From contig NZ_JYFN01000002.1 in assembly GCF_000948395.1 (NCBI RefSeq), positions 93,658 through 139,962 on the forward strand: a DNA stretch of 46,305 nt, in the 5' to 3' direction. A model generated the notes under the pieces. The model saw only the letters and a program-made list of their open reading frames with translations, had not been told where the DNA came from and searched no databases. Numbering within the stretch: the first letter of the stretch is position 1; every line of letters starts with the position of its first letter. This document shows positions 32,606 through 40,585 of the stretch, in pieces. This DNA comes from Frankia torreyi. Lineage in GTDB: Bacteria > Actinomycetota > Actinomycetes > Frankiales > Frankiaceae. The position numbers and the translations under genes are program-made.

Positions 32606-35185
32606 TCAGGCCGCCTTTCTGGCGCGCGGGCGTGGGCGCGGTGCCGGCGGTGCCGGTGCCGTCGGCGGCGTCGGTGCCGTCGGCGGCGTCGGCCGGGTCG
32701 TCGGCGGTGGGGTCGTCGGCGGTGGGGTCGTCGGCGGTGGGGTCAGCAGCGGCAGGGCGTCGAGGGGGATCGTGATCCCGTCGAGGGCGTGGGCGAGCCG
32801 GCCGGCCAGCCCCAGGCGCAGGAAGCCGCTCTCGCAGTCGACGACGACGCTGGCCAGCCCGCCGCGGCCCGCGGTGCCCCCCGGGCCGCGCCCGCCGCGG
32901 GGCCGACTGGTGGCCGGTCCGCCCGCGCCACCGGCGGCGCGGACCAGGGCGCGGGCCACTGGCAGCGGGTCGGCGCCGGCGGTGGCGCGCCCGTCGGTGA
33001 CGACGACGAGCAGGGCGCGCCGGGCCGGGTCGCGGCGCCGTTCGGCGCGCAGGACCTGCCCGGCGCGGGTGAGCCCGGCGGCCAGCGGGGTGCGCCCGCC
33101 GGTCGGCAGCGCGCGCAGCCGGGCGGCGCCGACCTCGACGCTGGCGGTGGGGGCGAGCACCACCTCGGCGCTCGACCCCCGAAAGGTGATCATGCCGATG
33201 CGGTCGCGGCGCTGGTAGGCGTCGGTGAGCAGGGCGAGCACGGCGGTGGTGACCAGGGTCATCCGGGCCTGGGCGGCCATCGACCCGCTGGCGTCGACGA
33301 CGAACAGCACCAGGTTGCCCTCGCGGCCCACCCGCACCGCGCCGCGCCGGTCGGCGGGCAGCAGGATCGGGGCGGGCCCGTGCCGGCCGCGGGCGTGCTG
33401 GTGGGGGGCGGCGGCCAGCAGGGTGGCGGGCAGGTGCAGCCCGGGGGCGTCGGCGGCGGTGGTGACCACCGCCCCGCGGCTGCCGCGGGCCAGGGAGCGG
33501 CGCCCGGCGGCACCGGCGGCGGTGCCCAGGCCGGCGACGGCGAGCAGCCGGGGTCGAAACGCCGCCCCGGGCGCCCCGGCGACTCCGACCCCGGCGGCGG
33601 CCGGGTCGGGTGGGCCGCCGGCGTGACCCGATCCCGGGGTGCTCGCGGTGAACGGGGGGAACGGTGCCGGTGGGAGGGTGAGATGTCCCCCGCCCGCCCG
33701 GTGCCCGCGCGCCGCGCTGCCAGGTCCGGGGCCGGCGGGGCCGCGGTGGGTCCTGCCGGCCGTCGCGGGCAGCCGCGGATCGTCGGCGCCCGGCTGCGCG
33801 CCCGGGTCGGCCGCCGGGTCGCCGCCGTCCGCCGGCGACCGCCCGTGCAGCCCGCTGCCAGCGCCGAAGGGGCCGCCGGGGCCGATGTGGTCGTCGCCGT
33901 GTGACGCGCCGCCGCCGGGGCCGTCCGGGCCGCCGTCGGGGTCGTTGCCATCGGGGTCGTCGTCCGGGCTCGGGCCGCGGCCGTCCGGGCCGCTGCTGTC
34001 GACGCCGCGGCCGCCGTGGGTGTCGCCGGCGGTGTCCCGCCGCGAGCGTGCGCCCTCGCCGTCCGTGCCGTCGGCGTCGCCGTGCGCCGCACGGTCGGGG
34101 TCGGCCGCCGCGTCGGCGAGTGCGGTGTCGGCGAGGGCGGTGTCGGCGAGTTCGGCGTCGGCGGTGGCGTCGAGGCCGGCGAGGGCGGCGTCGAGGGCGG
34201 CGTCGAGGGCGGCGTCGTCGAGGTCGGGGGCGTCGAACGGGCCGCGGCGGCGCCGGTGCGGCAGGGCCAGGCGCGCGCCGGCGCGGATGTCCGCGGCGCG
34301 GACCGTGCCGTGCCCGGACCAGGCGGCCAGCGCCATCGCCGTCTTCGCCAGGACGACGTCCGCGCGCATTCCGTCGACGTCGACCCCGGCGCACACGGTG
34401 CTCACCGCACGTAGTGCCGCGTCGGTCAGCGTGACGGTGGCCAGGCGGGCGCGGGCGGCGGTGACGTGGGCGGCGAGGGCCGCTTCGGCCGGCGCCCAGG
34501 CGGCAGCGAACCCGTCCGGGTCGGCTTCGAAGGCCAGCCGGCGGCGCACGACCTGCGCGCGTAGCTGCGGGTCGCGGCTGGCGGCGACCTGCACGGTCAG
34601 CCCGAACCGGTCGAGCAGCTGCGGGCGCAGCTCCCCCTCCTCCGGGTTCATGGTCCCGACCAGCAGGAACGACGCCGGATGGCGCACGGAGACCCCGTCG
34701 CGTTCGACGTGGGCGACGCCGAGCGCGGCGGCGTCGAGGAGCAGATCGACGAGATGATCACCGAGCAGGTTGACCTCGTCGACGTAGAGCACCCCGCGGT
34801 GGGCGGCGGCCAGCAGCCCCGGGCGCAGCACGCTGATCCCCTCGGCGAGCGCCCGGTCGAGGTCGACCGACCCGGTGACCCGGTCCTCGGAGGCGCCGAC
34901 GGGCAGCTCGACGAGCCGCGCCGCCCGGGTGGCCTGCGCCGCGCCGTCGGGATGCGGGCCGTCGGGGCAGTCCGGGTTCGGCGCGCTCGGCGCGCAGGCG
35001 AACCGGCAGCCGACGACCACGTCGACGCCGGGCAGCAGCGCCGCCAGCCCCCGCACGGCGGTGGACTTGGCGGTGCCCTTCTCGCCGCGCACCAGCACGC
35101 CGCCGAGCGTCGGACTGACCGCGTTGAGTAGCAGCGCCAGGCGCAGGTCGTCGGCGCCGACGACGGCGGACAGCGGGAAGTTCAC
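32606..35185 (-). CDS. Magnesium/cobalt-chelatase-type ATPase with AAA+ and VWA domains
   Basis: 859 aa from GTG 35185, which overlaps the leader ORF stop (GTGA); GTG 35188 is one codon upstream. The AAA+ domain (residues about 5-330) has Walker A GEKGTAKST (34-42), Walker B GVLYVDEVNLL (131-141) and FLLVGTMNPEEGELRPQLLDRFGL (sensor 1). An acidic, then Pro/Gly-rich linker follows, with DAALDAALDAA repeats. The C-terminal von Willebrand A domain has the MIDAS motif DASGSMAAQ, PTGGRTPLAAG and VVTDGRATAG. This fused ChlI+ChlD protein would energise the large CobN-type subunit for cobalt insertion; no cobN lies in the window. The tail is a TPPPTT repeat. Confidence 0.9.
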   Translation of the reverse strand: MNFPLSAVVGADDLRLALLLNAVSPTLGGVLVRGEKGTAKSTAVRGLAALLPGVDVVVGCRFACAPSAPNPDCPDGPHPDGAAQATRAARLVELPVGASEDRVTGSVDLDRALAEGISVLRPGLLAAAHRGVLYVDEVNLLGDHLVDLLLDAAALGVAHVERDGVSVRHPASFLLVGTMNPEEGELRPQLLDRFGLTVQVAASRDPQLRAQVVRRRLAFEADPDGFAAAWAPAEAALAAHVTAARARLATVTLTDAALRAVSTVCAGVDVDGMRADVVLAKTAMALAAWSGHGTVRAADIRAGARLALPHRRRRGPFDAPDLDDAALDAALDAALAGLDATADAELADTALADTALADAAADPDRAAHGDADGTDGEGARSRRDTAGDTHGGRGVDSSGPDGRGPSPDDDPDGNDPDGGPDGPGGGASHGDDHIGPGGPFGAGSGLHGRSPADGGDPAADPGAQPGADDPRLPATAGRTHRGPAGPGPGSAARGHRAGGGHLTLPPAPFPPFTASTPGSGHAGGPPDPAAAGVGVAGAPGAAFRPRLLAVAGLGTAAGAAGRRSLARGSRGAVVTTAADAPGLHLPATLLAAAPHQHARGRHGPAPILLPADRRGAVRVGREGNLVLFVVDASGSMAAQARMTLVTTAVLALLTDAYQRRDRIGMITFRGSSAEVVLAPTASVEVGAARLRALPTGGRTPLAAGLTRAGQVLRAERRRDPARRALLVVVTDGRATAGADPLPVARALVRAAGGAGGPATSRPRGGRGPGGTAGRGGLASVVVDCESGFLRLGLAGRLAHALDGITIPLDALPLLTPPPTTPPPTTPPPTTRPTPPTAPTPPTAPAPPAPRPRPRARKAA

Positions 35186-35283
35186 CACCGCCGCGCCGCC
35201 GCGACCACGTGCCGATCGTGCCGATCGTGCCGATGCGGCCGATCGCGCCGATGGGGCGTCCGATGGGACGGTGTTGCAGGCAT
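35182..35283 (-). CDS. His/Arg-rich leader ORF between riboswitch and chelatase gene
   Basis: 33 codons from ATG 35283 to TGA at 35182-35184. A clear Shine-Dalgarno (GGAGGA, minus strand, at 35291-35296) lies 7 nt upstream, while the chelatase's own start has none. The stop overlaps the chelatase GTG (GTGA), the classic arrangement of translational coupling. The peptide has six His and ten Arg, with a repeated H-D-R motif coded by a 9-bp repeat at about 35215-35240, and ends V-V-A-A-A-R-R-W. Codon positions are not strongly GC3-biased. It may be a true peptide (possible cobalt binding) or just a ribosome-loading device. I know no homologue. Confidence 0.6.
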   Translation of the reverse strand: MPATPSHRTPHRRDRPHRHDRHDRHVVAAARRW

Positions 35284-35326
35284 GCTGATGTCCTCCCGGA
35301 GGGTCCTCGCCCTTGGTGATCACCCT

Positions 35327-35571
35327 GCGACGGCCGGAGTATCCTGGCTCCCGGGTCGACGCGCGCCTTCGGCCTTCCAGCCGCCTGCCGCGGCCGTGAC
35401 CCGTCGTCCCACCCGGTGCCGGGAAGTCCGCTCCCAGCCCGGGCGCGACGATCACCGGATGTGCCCTCCTGCGCCGCGTCGCGCCGGTGGATCCACCCGG
35501 GAAGACGCACTTCCCGGTGACAGTGGCGGGACCGCGCCGGATTCACACCGGCTTCCTCCCGAAGCTGTCGC
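35327..35571 (-). ncRNA. Cobalamin riboswitch
   Basis: On the minus strand the aptamer core reads GGGAGGAAGCCGGTG, TGAATCCGGCGCGGTCCCGC and CCACTGTCA (35561 to about 35518), the strongly conserved B12-riboswitch segment. The B12 box, GGGAGCCAGGATACTCCGGC, follows at 35352-35333. A P1 helix can form between GCGAC (35571-35567) and GTCGC (35331-35327). Downstream, GGTGATCACC (35324-35315) and a CCTC/GAGG pairing over the leader-ORF ribosome site (about 35291-35302) could form the expression platform. It should repress the chelatase-cobO-cobB-cobE operon when adenosylcobalamin is plentiful. Confidence 0.93.
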
Positions 35572-35616
35572 GTTCGCCAGCATGACATATCCGCCGACGT
35601 CGAGGAGGCCCCCGCG

Positions 35617-36468
35617 GTGACCGACCCGCCGCTGCGCGCGGACTGCTCACACTGCTTCGCGCTGTGCTGCGTCGCCCCGGGCTTCACCGCCTCGGCGGAC
35701 TTCCCGATCAGCAAGCCCCCGGGGACGCCATGCCGGCACCTGAACGCCCGCCACGGCTGCTCCGTGCACGACGAGCTGCGCCCCCGCGGGTTCCGCGGCT
35801 GCGCGGTGTTCGACTGCTTCGGCGCCGGCCAGCAGGTCAGCCAGGTCACCTTCGCCGGCCGCGACTGGCGCACCCACCCCGGCGACGCCACCCGGATGTT
35901 CGACACCTTCGCGGTCATGCGCACCCTGCACGAGTCCCTGCACCACCTCGCCGAGGCCCACGGCCTGCTCACCGCCGGCGAGCAGGCCCCCGCTCTCCGC
36001 GCCGGCCTGCTCGCCGAGGTGGATGCCACCGCGGCGGCGACCGTCACCCTGACCGGCGCCGACGCCGACACTCTGCTCGCCGTGGACGTGCCCGCCCATC
36101 GCCGCGCCGTCCACGGCCTGCTCACCCGCGCCAGCGCCCTGCTGCGTGCCGGGCTCACCCCCGCCGCCGGCGGGCAGGGACGGCTACGCGCCCTGGGCGT
36201 CGACCTGGTCGGAGCCCGGCTGGCCGGCGCTGACCTGCGGGGCGCGGAGCTGACCGGTCGGCTGCTGATCGAAGCGAACCTGCGCGGCGCCGACCTGAGA
36301 GGCGCCGACCTGCGCGGAGCGGACCTCCGCGGCGCCGAGGTGAGTGGCGCGGACCTGCGCGGGGCGCTGTTCGTCGTGCAGGCCCAGCTCGACGCCGCCC
36401 GCGGCGACGAGGCCACCGTCCTGCCCGCGGCACTCGCCCGCCCCGCCCACTGGGCGCCATCCCCGTGA
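35617..36468 (+). CDS. Pentapeptide-repeat protein with Cys-rich N-terminal domain
   Basis: 283 aa from GTG 35617, with GAGGAGG 8 nt upstream. The N-terminus is Cys-rich: [16 protein letters not shown], later [25 protein letters not shown], a pattern that could bind a metal or Fe-S cluster. The middle is helical ([19 protein letters not shown]). The C-terminus is a run of about 12 pentapeptides A(D/N)[18 protein letters not shown], then [15 protein letters not shown], which would make a short right-handed quadrilateral beta-helix. Similar proteins are annotated in Streptomyces and Frankia, without known role. The start is 46 bp from the riboswitch on the opposite strand, so promoters overlap. 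Confidence 0.82.
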   Translation: MTDPPLRADCSHCFALCCVAPGFTASADFPISKPPGTPCRHLNARHGCSVHDELRPRGFRGCAVFDCFGAGQQVSQVTFAGRDWRTHPGDATRMFDTFAVMRTLHESLHHLAEAHGLLTAGEQAPALRAGLLAEVDATAAATVTLTGADADTLLAVDVPAHRRAVHGLLTRASALLRAGLTPAAGGQGRLRALGVDLVGARLAGADLRGAELTGRLLIEANLRGADLRGADLRGADLRGAEVSGADLRGALFVVQAQLDAARGDEATVLPAALARPAHWAPSP

Positions 36469-36482
36469 AGGCGCCCGACGGC

Positions 36483-37001
36483 TCAGCCGGCGGATCGGGG
36501 CCAGGGATCGGGCGTGTACGCAGAACCGGTGTCGCGTCGCCACTGCATCCACCGCTCGATCTTCGCCAGGGACGTGAAGCCGCTTGCGGCGTAGTGGGCG
36601 TGCGCCTCGTCGGTCACCAGCGTGAACTGCGGGATGTCGCGCACCTGTGGATGCCGCAGCAGCCCGCAGACCAGCCAGCGCCCGACCCCTTTACCGCGAT
36701 GGTCCGCATCGACGTGGACGTCGTCGATGAAGGCGACGGCCACCCGGTCGGTCACGCACCGGGCGACTCCCCGCTGCCGACCGGCCGGGTCGTAGACGCC
36801 CACGGTGAGGGACTGGTCGAGCGAGGTGTTCACCGCCGCCTGGCTGCGGCCACGCGACCAGGCGGACTCCAGCGACAACCATCTCCACACCTGGTGACGG
36901 TCCAGGCGTGCGGGATCGTCCGACAGCCTCCACCCCTCGGCCTCCAACCGCTGCCAGGGCGGGTTCACCGGACCGTCCGAAGAGCTGATCACATCCGTCA
37001 T
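36483..37001 (-). CDS. GNAT family N-acetyltransferase
   Basis: 172 aa from ATG 37001. The acetyl-CoA-binding segment is clear: VAFIDDVHVDADHRGKGVGRWLVCGLLRHP (V-D-x-x-x-R-G-K-G-V-G), then FTLVTDEAHAHYAASGFTSL. This is the compact GNAT pattern with a Tyr in the HAHYAASGF helix. A small-molecule acetyltransferase is likely; no more can be said. Convergent with the pentapeptide gene (gap 14 nt). No Shine-Dalgarno can be seen upstream of the ATG; a 43-bp fossil of the FGE-like gene lies just upstream. Confidence 0.86.
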   Translation of the reverse strand: MTDVISSSDGPVNPPWQRLEAEGWRLSDDPARLDRHQVWRWLSLESAWSRGRSQAAVNTSLDQSLTVGVYDPAGRQRGVARCVTDRVAVAFIDDVHVDADHRGKGVGRWLVCGLLRHPQVRDIPQFTLVTDEAHAHYAASGFTSLAKIERWMQWRRDTGSAYTPDPWPRSAG

Positions 37002-37031
37002 TGTGTCGCCGGGTGGCCCCCGCCGCTGCCG

Positions 37032-37074
37032 GGCTCGACGACATCGCCTGGTAGCGCGCCAACGCCGGCGGGTG
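37032..37074 (+). repeat. 43-bp fossil copy of the FGE-like gene
   Basis: These 43 bases are identical at 40 positions to 39381-39423, which codes for LDDIAWYRANAGG in the FGE-like protein. Here the tyrosine codon TAT is TAG, so it would stop. No more of the gene flanks it. It lies between the GNAT start and the MetF-like start, in the promoter region of both. Confidence 0.8.
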
Positions 37075-37099
37075 GATCGTGGCGTCCTATCCTGTCCGG

Positions 37100-37906
37100 A
37101 TGCAGGAATCCATGGCGGGTCACGAACGTCCGGCGCGCGGCTTCGAGCTGATCTGCGAGATCGAGCCGCCGACCCGGCCGGACCTGACCCACGCCCGCCA
37201 CCAGATCGGCGTCCTGAGCCCCGTCACCGATGCGTTCCTGATCCCCGACAACCACATCGGACGCGCGACGGTGTCGAGCATCGCCGTCGCCCACGAGGTG
37301 CAGACCATGGGGGGACGCAGCATCGCCTGCGTGAACTCCCGCGACCGTAACCTGCTCGGCTTCCGCCGCGACCTGCTCACCGCCGCGGCCTACGGCGTCG
37401 AGGAGTTCCTGTTCGTCCACGGCGACAAACCCACCGCCGGGAACCGGACCAGCGACCTGACCGTGCGCGCGATGATGGACGAGGCCCGCGCGGCCAGCGA
37501 GGATCCGGCCTTCGCGGACTCGCCGGCGTTCCGGGTCGGCGCCGCGGCCGGCCTACGTCCACTGCCCGCATGGAAACGAGCGGCCGACTTCCTGTTCGTG
37601 CAGGTCAGCTACTCGGTCGACGCCTTGCTGCGCTGGCGCGACGCCCATCCGGTCGCACTGCCGGTCTACGCCGGCGTGATGGTCCTCGCGAGCGCCGGGA
37701 TGGCCCGCCGCCTCGCCGCGACCATCCCCGACATCGACATCCCCGACGACCTCGTCCACGCGGTCGAACGGGACCAGGTGGCCGGGGTCGAAGCGGCCTG
37801 CGACCAGGTACTACGGCTGCGCGACAGCGGCGCCTTCGCCGGTGTGCACCTCGTTCCGGTCAGCCGCTACCGCCAGGTCGCCACCCGACTTGAGGACCTT
37901 CTCTAA
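37100..37906 (+). CDS. Methylenetetrahydrofolate-reductase-like protein
   Basis: 268 aa from ATG 37100; TATCCT (37088-37093) is a possible -10 placing transcription start near the ATG. The TIM-barrel pattern of MetF relatives can be followed: FELICEIEPPTRPDL (with the active-site Glu region), ITDAFLIPDNHIGRATVSS-like strand, GGRSIACVNSRDRNLLGFRRDLLTAAAYGVEEFLFVHGDKPT (FAD-contacting GDxP), VGAAAGLRP, ADFLFVQVSYSVDAL and VYAGVMVLASAGMARRLA. Length is near that of E. coli MetF (about 296). It may act in one-carbon transfer or as a catabolic demethylation partner. FAD is expected as cofactor. Confidence 0.8.
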   Translation: MQESMAGHERPARGFELICEIEPPTRPDLTHARHQIGVLSPVTDAFLIPDNHIGRATVSSIAVAHEVQTMGGRSIACVNSRDRNLLGFRRDLLTAAAYGVEEFLFVHGDKPTAGNRTSDLTVRAMMDEARAASEDPAFADSPAFRVGAAAGLRPLPAWKRAADFLFVQVSYSVDALLRWRDAHPVALPVYAGVMVLASAGMARRLAATIPDIDIPDDLVHAVERDQVAGVEAACDQVLRLRDSGAFAGVHLVPVSRYRQVATRLEDLL

Positions 37907-38014
37907 CCCCCCGGGCCGTTTCTCGCAGATCTTGGTACCCCTGCCGGAGAGCGCGGCCGTAATCCCCCCCCCGCTGAAAGCGGTCAGGGAGCGGTAGCGG
38001 GCGATCATCGGACC

Positions 38015-38545
38015 ATGGAACCTGTACTGGACCCAGCGCCGGTGGAGATCCGTCTCGCGCGCGGCGACGATCTTCCTGCCGCCCTGGGTGTCTGGCAGGA
38101 AGCCAATACTGCCCGCGGACAACCTCCCGGCCCTCAGCGGGTCGCCAGAGTGCGGGCCAAGCTTGCCGCCCCCGATGGTCTCCTCCTCATCGCCGTGGCA
38201 GGCACGACAGTTCTCGGCATGGTTTTGGCGGAACCAGGCCGCGCTCAGGACGGCCAGGGACCGAAGCTGGACGGGTTGTGCCACGTTTCGATGGTCTTCG
38301 TCCACCCCGACCACTGGGGGCGACGGGTGGGTGAGCTGCTGATCGGACACCTCGCGGACCAGGCCTGTCTCCGCGGCTTTGCATGGCTTCAGCTGTGGAC
38401 CGGAGCCGGCAATGACCGGGCGCAGCGGCTCTATCGTCGGGTCGGCTTCGTTCCCAGCGGACGCAGACTGCGGCTAGAAAAAGGAGAAGAGATTCTGCAC
38501 TTCGTTCGCCCGACCGAGTGGTCGGCGGAAACGCCGGAATCATAG
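38015..38545 (+). CDS. GNAT family N-acetyltransferase
   Basis: 176 aa from ATG 38015. Core: VSMVFVHPDHWGRRVGELLIGHLADQACLRGFAWLQLWTGAGNDRAQRLYRRVGFVPSGR, with V-H-P-D-x-x-G-R-R-V-G as the CoA loop and YRRVGF as the C-terminal motif. The N-terminus is EIRLARGDDLPAALGVWQEAN. The substrate is unknown. Codons are less extreme in GC than most of the window, as in the fragment that follows. The 108-nt upstream gap has a C9 run (about 37966-37974) and a CCGCT-GAA-AGCGG hairpin. Confidence 0.87.
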   Translation: MEPVLDPAPVEIRLARGDDLPAALGVWQEANTARGQPPGPQRVARVRAKLAAPDGLLLIAVAGTTVLGMVLAEPGRAQDGQGPKLDGLCHVSMVFVHPDHWGRRVGELLIGHLADQACLRGFAWLQLWTGAGNDRAQRLYRRVGFVPSGRRLRLEKGEEILHFVRPTEWSAETPES

Positions 38546-38553
38546 TATCCGGA

Positions 38554-38781
38554 TCAGAATGTAAGGGAGATGGTGGCCAGGTCGTCGGGGTCGACCACCT
38601 GGCCTTCGGTAACGAGCTGGTTGACCACGCCGGTGATCTGGCCCTGGGTATCCGCATGCACCACATCCGGTGTCACCTCGGACTCGTTGTGCAGCAGGCC
38701 GTCGATGATGTGGACCGTCTCCCACACCCCGCAGGGGATGAACCGGCTGAACAGCGCGATGTAGGTGTCGGAGATAACGGA
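38554..38781 (-). pseudogene. Fragment of a Tn3-family transposase (DDE domain region)
   Basis: Seventy-five codons on the minus strand resemble the catalytic part of Tn3 transposases: SDTYIALFSRFIPCGVWETVHIIDGLL, then NESEVTPDVVHADTQGQ. After GQ the expected PVFGLAYLLG block is absent and the frame runs straight into GVVNQLVTEGQVVDPDDLATIS, similar to the C-terminal end of the family, so an internal deletion is likely. There is no start codon or ribosome site that suits it. The order of this piece and that at 25.4-25.8 kb on the same strand is not that of a single split element. Confidence 0.6.
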
Positions 38782-38884
38782 ACGATCCGGCCCGGATGCC
38801 CCGCGGCGGCCGCGGCAACGACGGCGATGATCGCTGCCGGTCATGACCCTGAGCGGCGCGCCGGCCTCGGCCCCGACCCATCAC

Positions 38885-38898
38885 GGTTCCGCGGAACC
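38885..38898. promoter_or_regulatory. Palindrome GGTTCCGCGGAACC upstream of the FGE-like gene
   Basis: A perfect 14-bp palindrome 82 bp before the FGE-like ATG. Its 12-bp core GTTCCGCGGAAC recurs at 39780-39791, beyond the other end of the gene. It could be an operator, or part of an old element's ends. Confidence 0.5.
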
Positions 38899-38980
38899 GC
38901 ACCCCACCGCCGGCGGCGCCCCCGATGGAACAGCTCGCGGGCACCTCACCACCGGCTGCCGGCGGTGAGATCATCATCCG

Positions 38981-39664
38981 ATGCAGCCAGACGCGTCCCC
39001 CGCGATGCGAGCCGTCCCGCCCGGGCAGGTGACCCTGTCGGACCGGCGCACCCAGTGCCGCTGGTCAGTGGAGCTCGCCCCCTACTGGCTGGCGGCCTTC
39101 CCCGTCACCCAGGAGCAGTACACGCGGATCACCGGCCAGCGGCCGAGCAGTATCCACGGCGACGGGCTGCCCGTCGAGGGCATCAGCTGGTGGGACGCTG
39201 TCCGATTCTGCAACGCCCTGTCCCGGCACGAGAGGTTGACACCGGCGTACCGGTTGCCTGACGGCGACGGCGACGGCGACGTGATCGCGTGGGATGCCGG
39301 GGCCGACGGATACCGGCTGCCGACCGAGGCGGAGTGGGAACACGCCTGCCGTGCCGGCACAACGGGGCCCCGCTACGGCCGGCTCGACGACATCGCCTGG
39401 TATCGCGCCAACGCGGGCGGGCGGCCCCAGGACGTGGGCGGCCGGGTGGCCAACGCGTGGGGCCTGCACGACATGCTGGGCAATGTGTGGGAATGGTGCT
39501 GGGACGTCTACGACGCCGAGGTCTACGGCACCTACCGGGTGCTGCGCGGCGGCGGGTGGTTCGACGAGGAGTGGAGCTGCCGGGCCTCGGTGCGCCGCCG
39601 CAGCCATCCGACGGTGCGCCTCGACGACGTGGGCCTGCGCGTCGCGCGTTCCGTCACCGGATGA
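38981..39664 (+). CDS. Formylglycine-generating enzyme (FGE-sulfatase/SUMF1) domain protein
   Basis: 227 aa from ATG 38981. The SUMF1 fold is recognisable in order: SVELAPYWLAAFPVTQEQYTRITG, VEGISWWDAVRFCNALS, YRLPTEAEWEHACRAGTTGPRYG, LDDIAWYRANAGGRPQDVGGRVANAWGLHDMLGNVWEWCWD, and LRGGGWFDEEWSCRASVRR. Full-length FGEs use two cysteines near the C-terminus to oxidise the sulfatase cysteine; here one cysteine is in WSCRAS and the next position reads RRRSHP, so only one is evident. It may serve another role, as in diversity-generating or NRPS-linked homologues. No sulfatase lies in the window. Confidence 0.88.
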   Translation: MQPDASPAMRAVPPGQVTLSDRRTQCRWSVELAPYWLAAFPVTQEQYTRITGQRPSSIHGDGLPVEGISWWDAVRFCNALSRHERLTPAYRLPDGDGDGDVIAWDAGADGYRLPTEAEWEHACRAGTTGPRYGRLDDIAWYRANAGGRPQDVGGRVANAWGLHDMLGNVWEWCWDVYDAEVYGTYRVLRGGGWFDEEWSCRASVRRRSHPTVRLDDVGLRVARSVTG

Positions 39665-39779
39665 TCGGATCGCCGGCGGAAAATCGGATGCGCCGGGCCA
39701 CGGCAGGGTGCGAACCTCACGGCCATGGTCACTTTCGGTTGGCGCCGGCCGTGACCCGCGACGCGTAGACGATCTTGGT

Positions 39780-39791
39780 GTTCCGCGGAAC
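39780..39791. promoter_or_regulatory. Second copy of the palindrome GTTCCGCGGAAC
   Basis: Perfect 12-bp palindrome in the gap between the convergent FGE-like and kinase genes (39665-39849), identical to the core of 38885-38898. The two copies bracket the FGE-like gene at a distance of 0.9 kb. Confidence 0.5.
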
Positions 39792-39849
39792 AGCATCATT
39801 TCCAGGCGGGCGGATGCGGATCCCGACGCCCGTGCGGCGCCCTGCGCGG

Positions 39850-40461
39850 TCAGCGGTTCAGCGCGGCGGTGACGAGCGGGTACAGGGCGGCGTGTACCTC
39901 GTCGGTGGTGCCGGAGGCGGGCAGTTCGTGGAACGCGGCGGCCTCGGGCAGGTCGCGGTAGGCCTGGGCGAAGGCGGTCAGCCGGTCGAGGTCCTCGTGG
40001 TCGCGGCCGCGGTGTTCGACTCGCTCCTGGGCGAGCGCCGCCGGGACGGTGAACAGCACCACCAGGTCGGGGGTCGGGAATCGGCGGTAGGCGGCGCGCA
40101 CCCGCCGGCCGTCGCCGTCGCCGCGTAGCCGCATGACCGCGTACTGGCAGTAGGTGTAGCGGTCCATGACCGCGATGCGGCCGGTGAGCCGGGACAGCGC
40201 CAGCGCGCGGGTGATCGCCAGGCCGCGGAACGTCGCCTCGACGGCGACGTGGACGCGCGGGCCGAGCAGGTTCGGGCCGTCACGGCGGCCCAGCCTGCGG
40301 GCGAGCGGATCGAGCAGCGGCCGGCCGCCGCCGTTTTCGAAATAGCTGGCCGGCTGCCCGGCGGCGGTCAGGGTGCGGGCGAGCAGCCGCGCCTGGGTGG
40401 TCTTGCCCACCCCGTCGACGCCGAGTAACGCGATGACCGGGGGACGTCGTCGCCGCCGCAT
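39850..40461 (-). CDS. Thymidylate-kinase-like P-loop protein
   Basis: 203 aa from ATG 40461 (MRRRRRPPVIALLGVDGVGKTT). Walker A GVDGVGKTT is at residues 14-22. The sequence VMDRYTYCQYAVMRL has the DRY pattern of thymidylate kinases, and LVVLFTVPAALAQERVEHRGRDHEDLDRLTAFAQAYRDL is the LID region with ER-x-x-x-R-G-R-D. The region between P-loop and DRY is shorter and more variable than in housekeeping Tmk, so this is probably an accessory dNMP kinase. It starts 124 nt beyond the TIR-WD40 stop on the same strand. Confidence 0.8.
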   Translation of the reverse strand: MRRRRRPPVIALLGVDGVGKTTQARLLARTLTAAGQPASYFENGGGRPLLDPLARRLGRRDGPNLLGPRVHVAVEATFRGLAITRALALSRLTGRIAVMDRYTYCQYAVMRLRGDGDGRRVRAAYRRFPTPDLVVLFTVPAALAQERVEHRGRDHEDLDRLTAFAQAYRDLPEAAAFHELPASGTTDEVHAALYPLVTAALNR

Positions 40462-40585
40462 CCGATGATCGTATCGGCTGTCGTGGGCGACCGTGGCCGC
40501 CGGAAGCGGGACCAGACGTCGGGTTCGAACGGAGCGTCGGGTTCGAACGGAGCGTCGGTGTCGGGCGGAACGCGGGGTCGGCGGG

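Noticed and set aside
40516-40560. Two GGTTCGAA-type sequences resembling a tRNA T-loop
   Set aside because: They are part of an 18-bp tandem repeat (GTCGGGTTCGAACGGAGC); no acceptor, D or anticodon stem is present.
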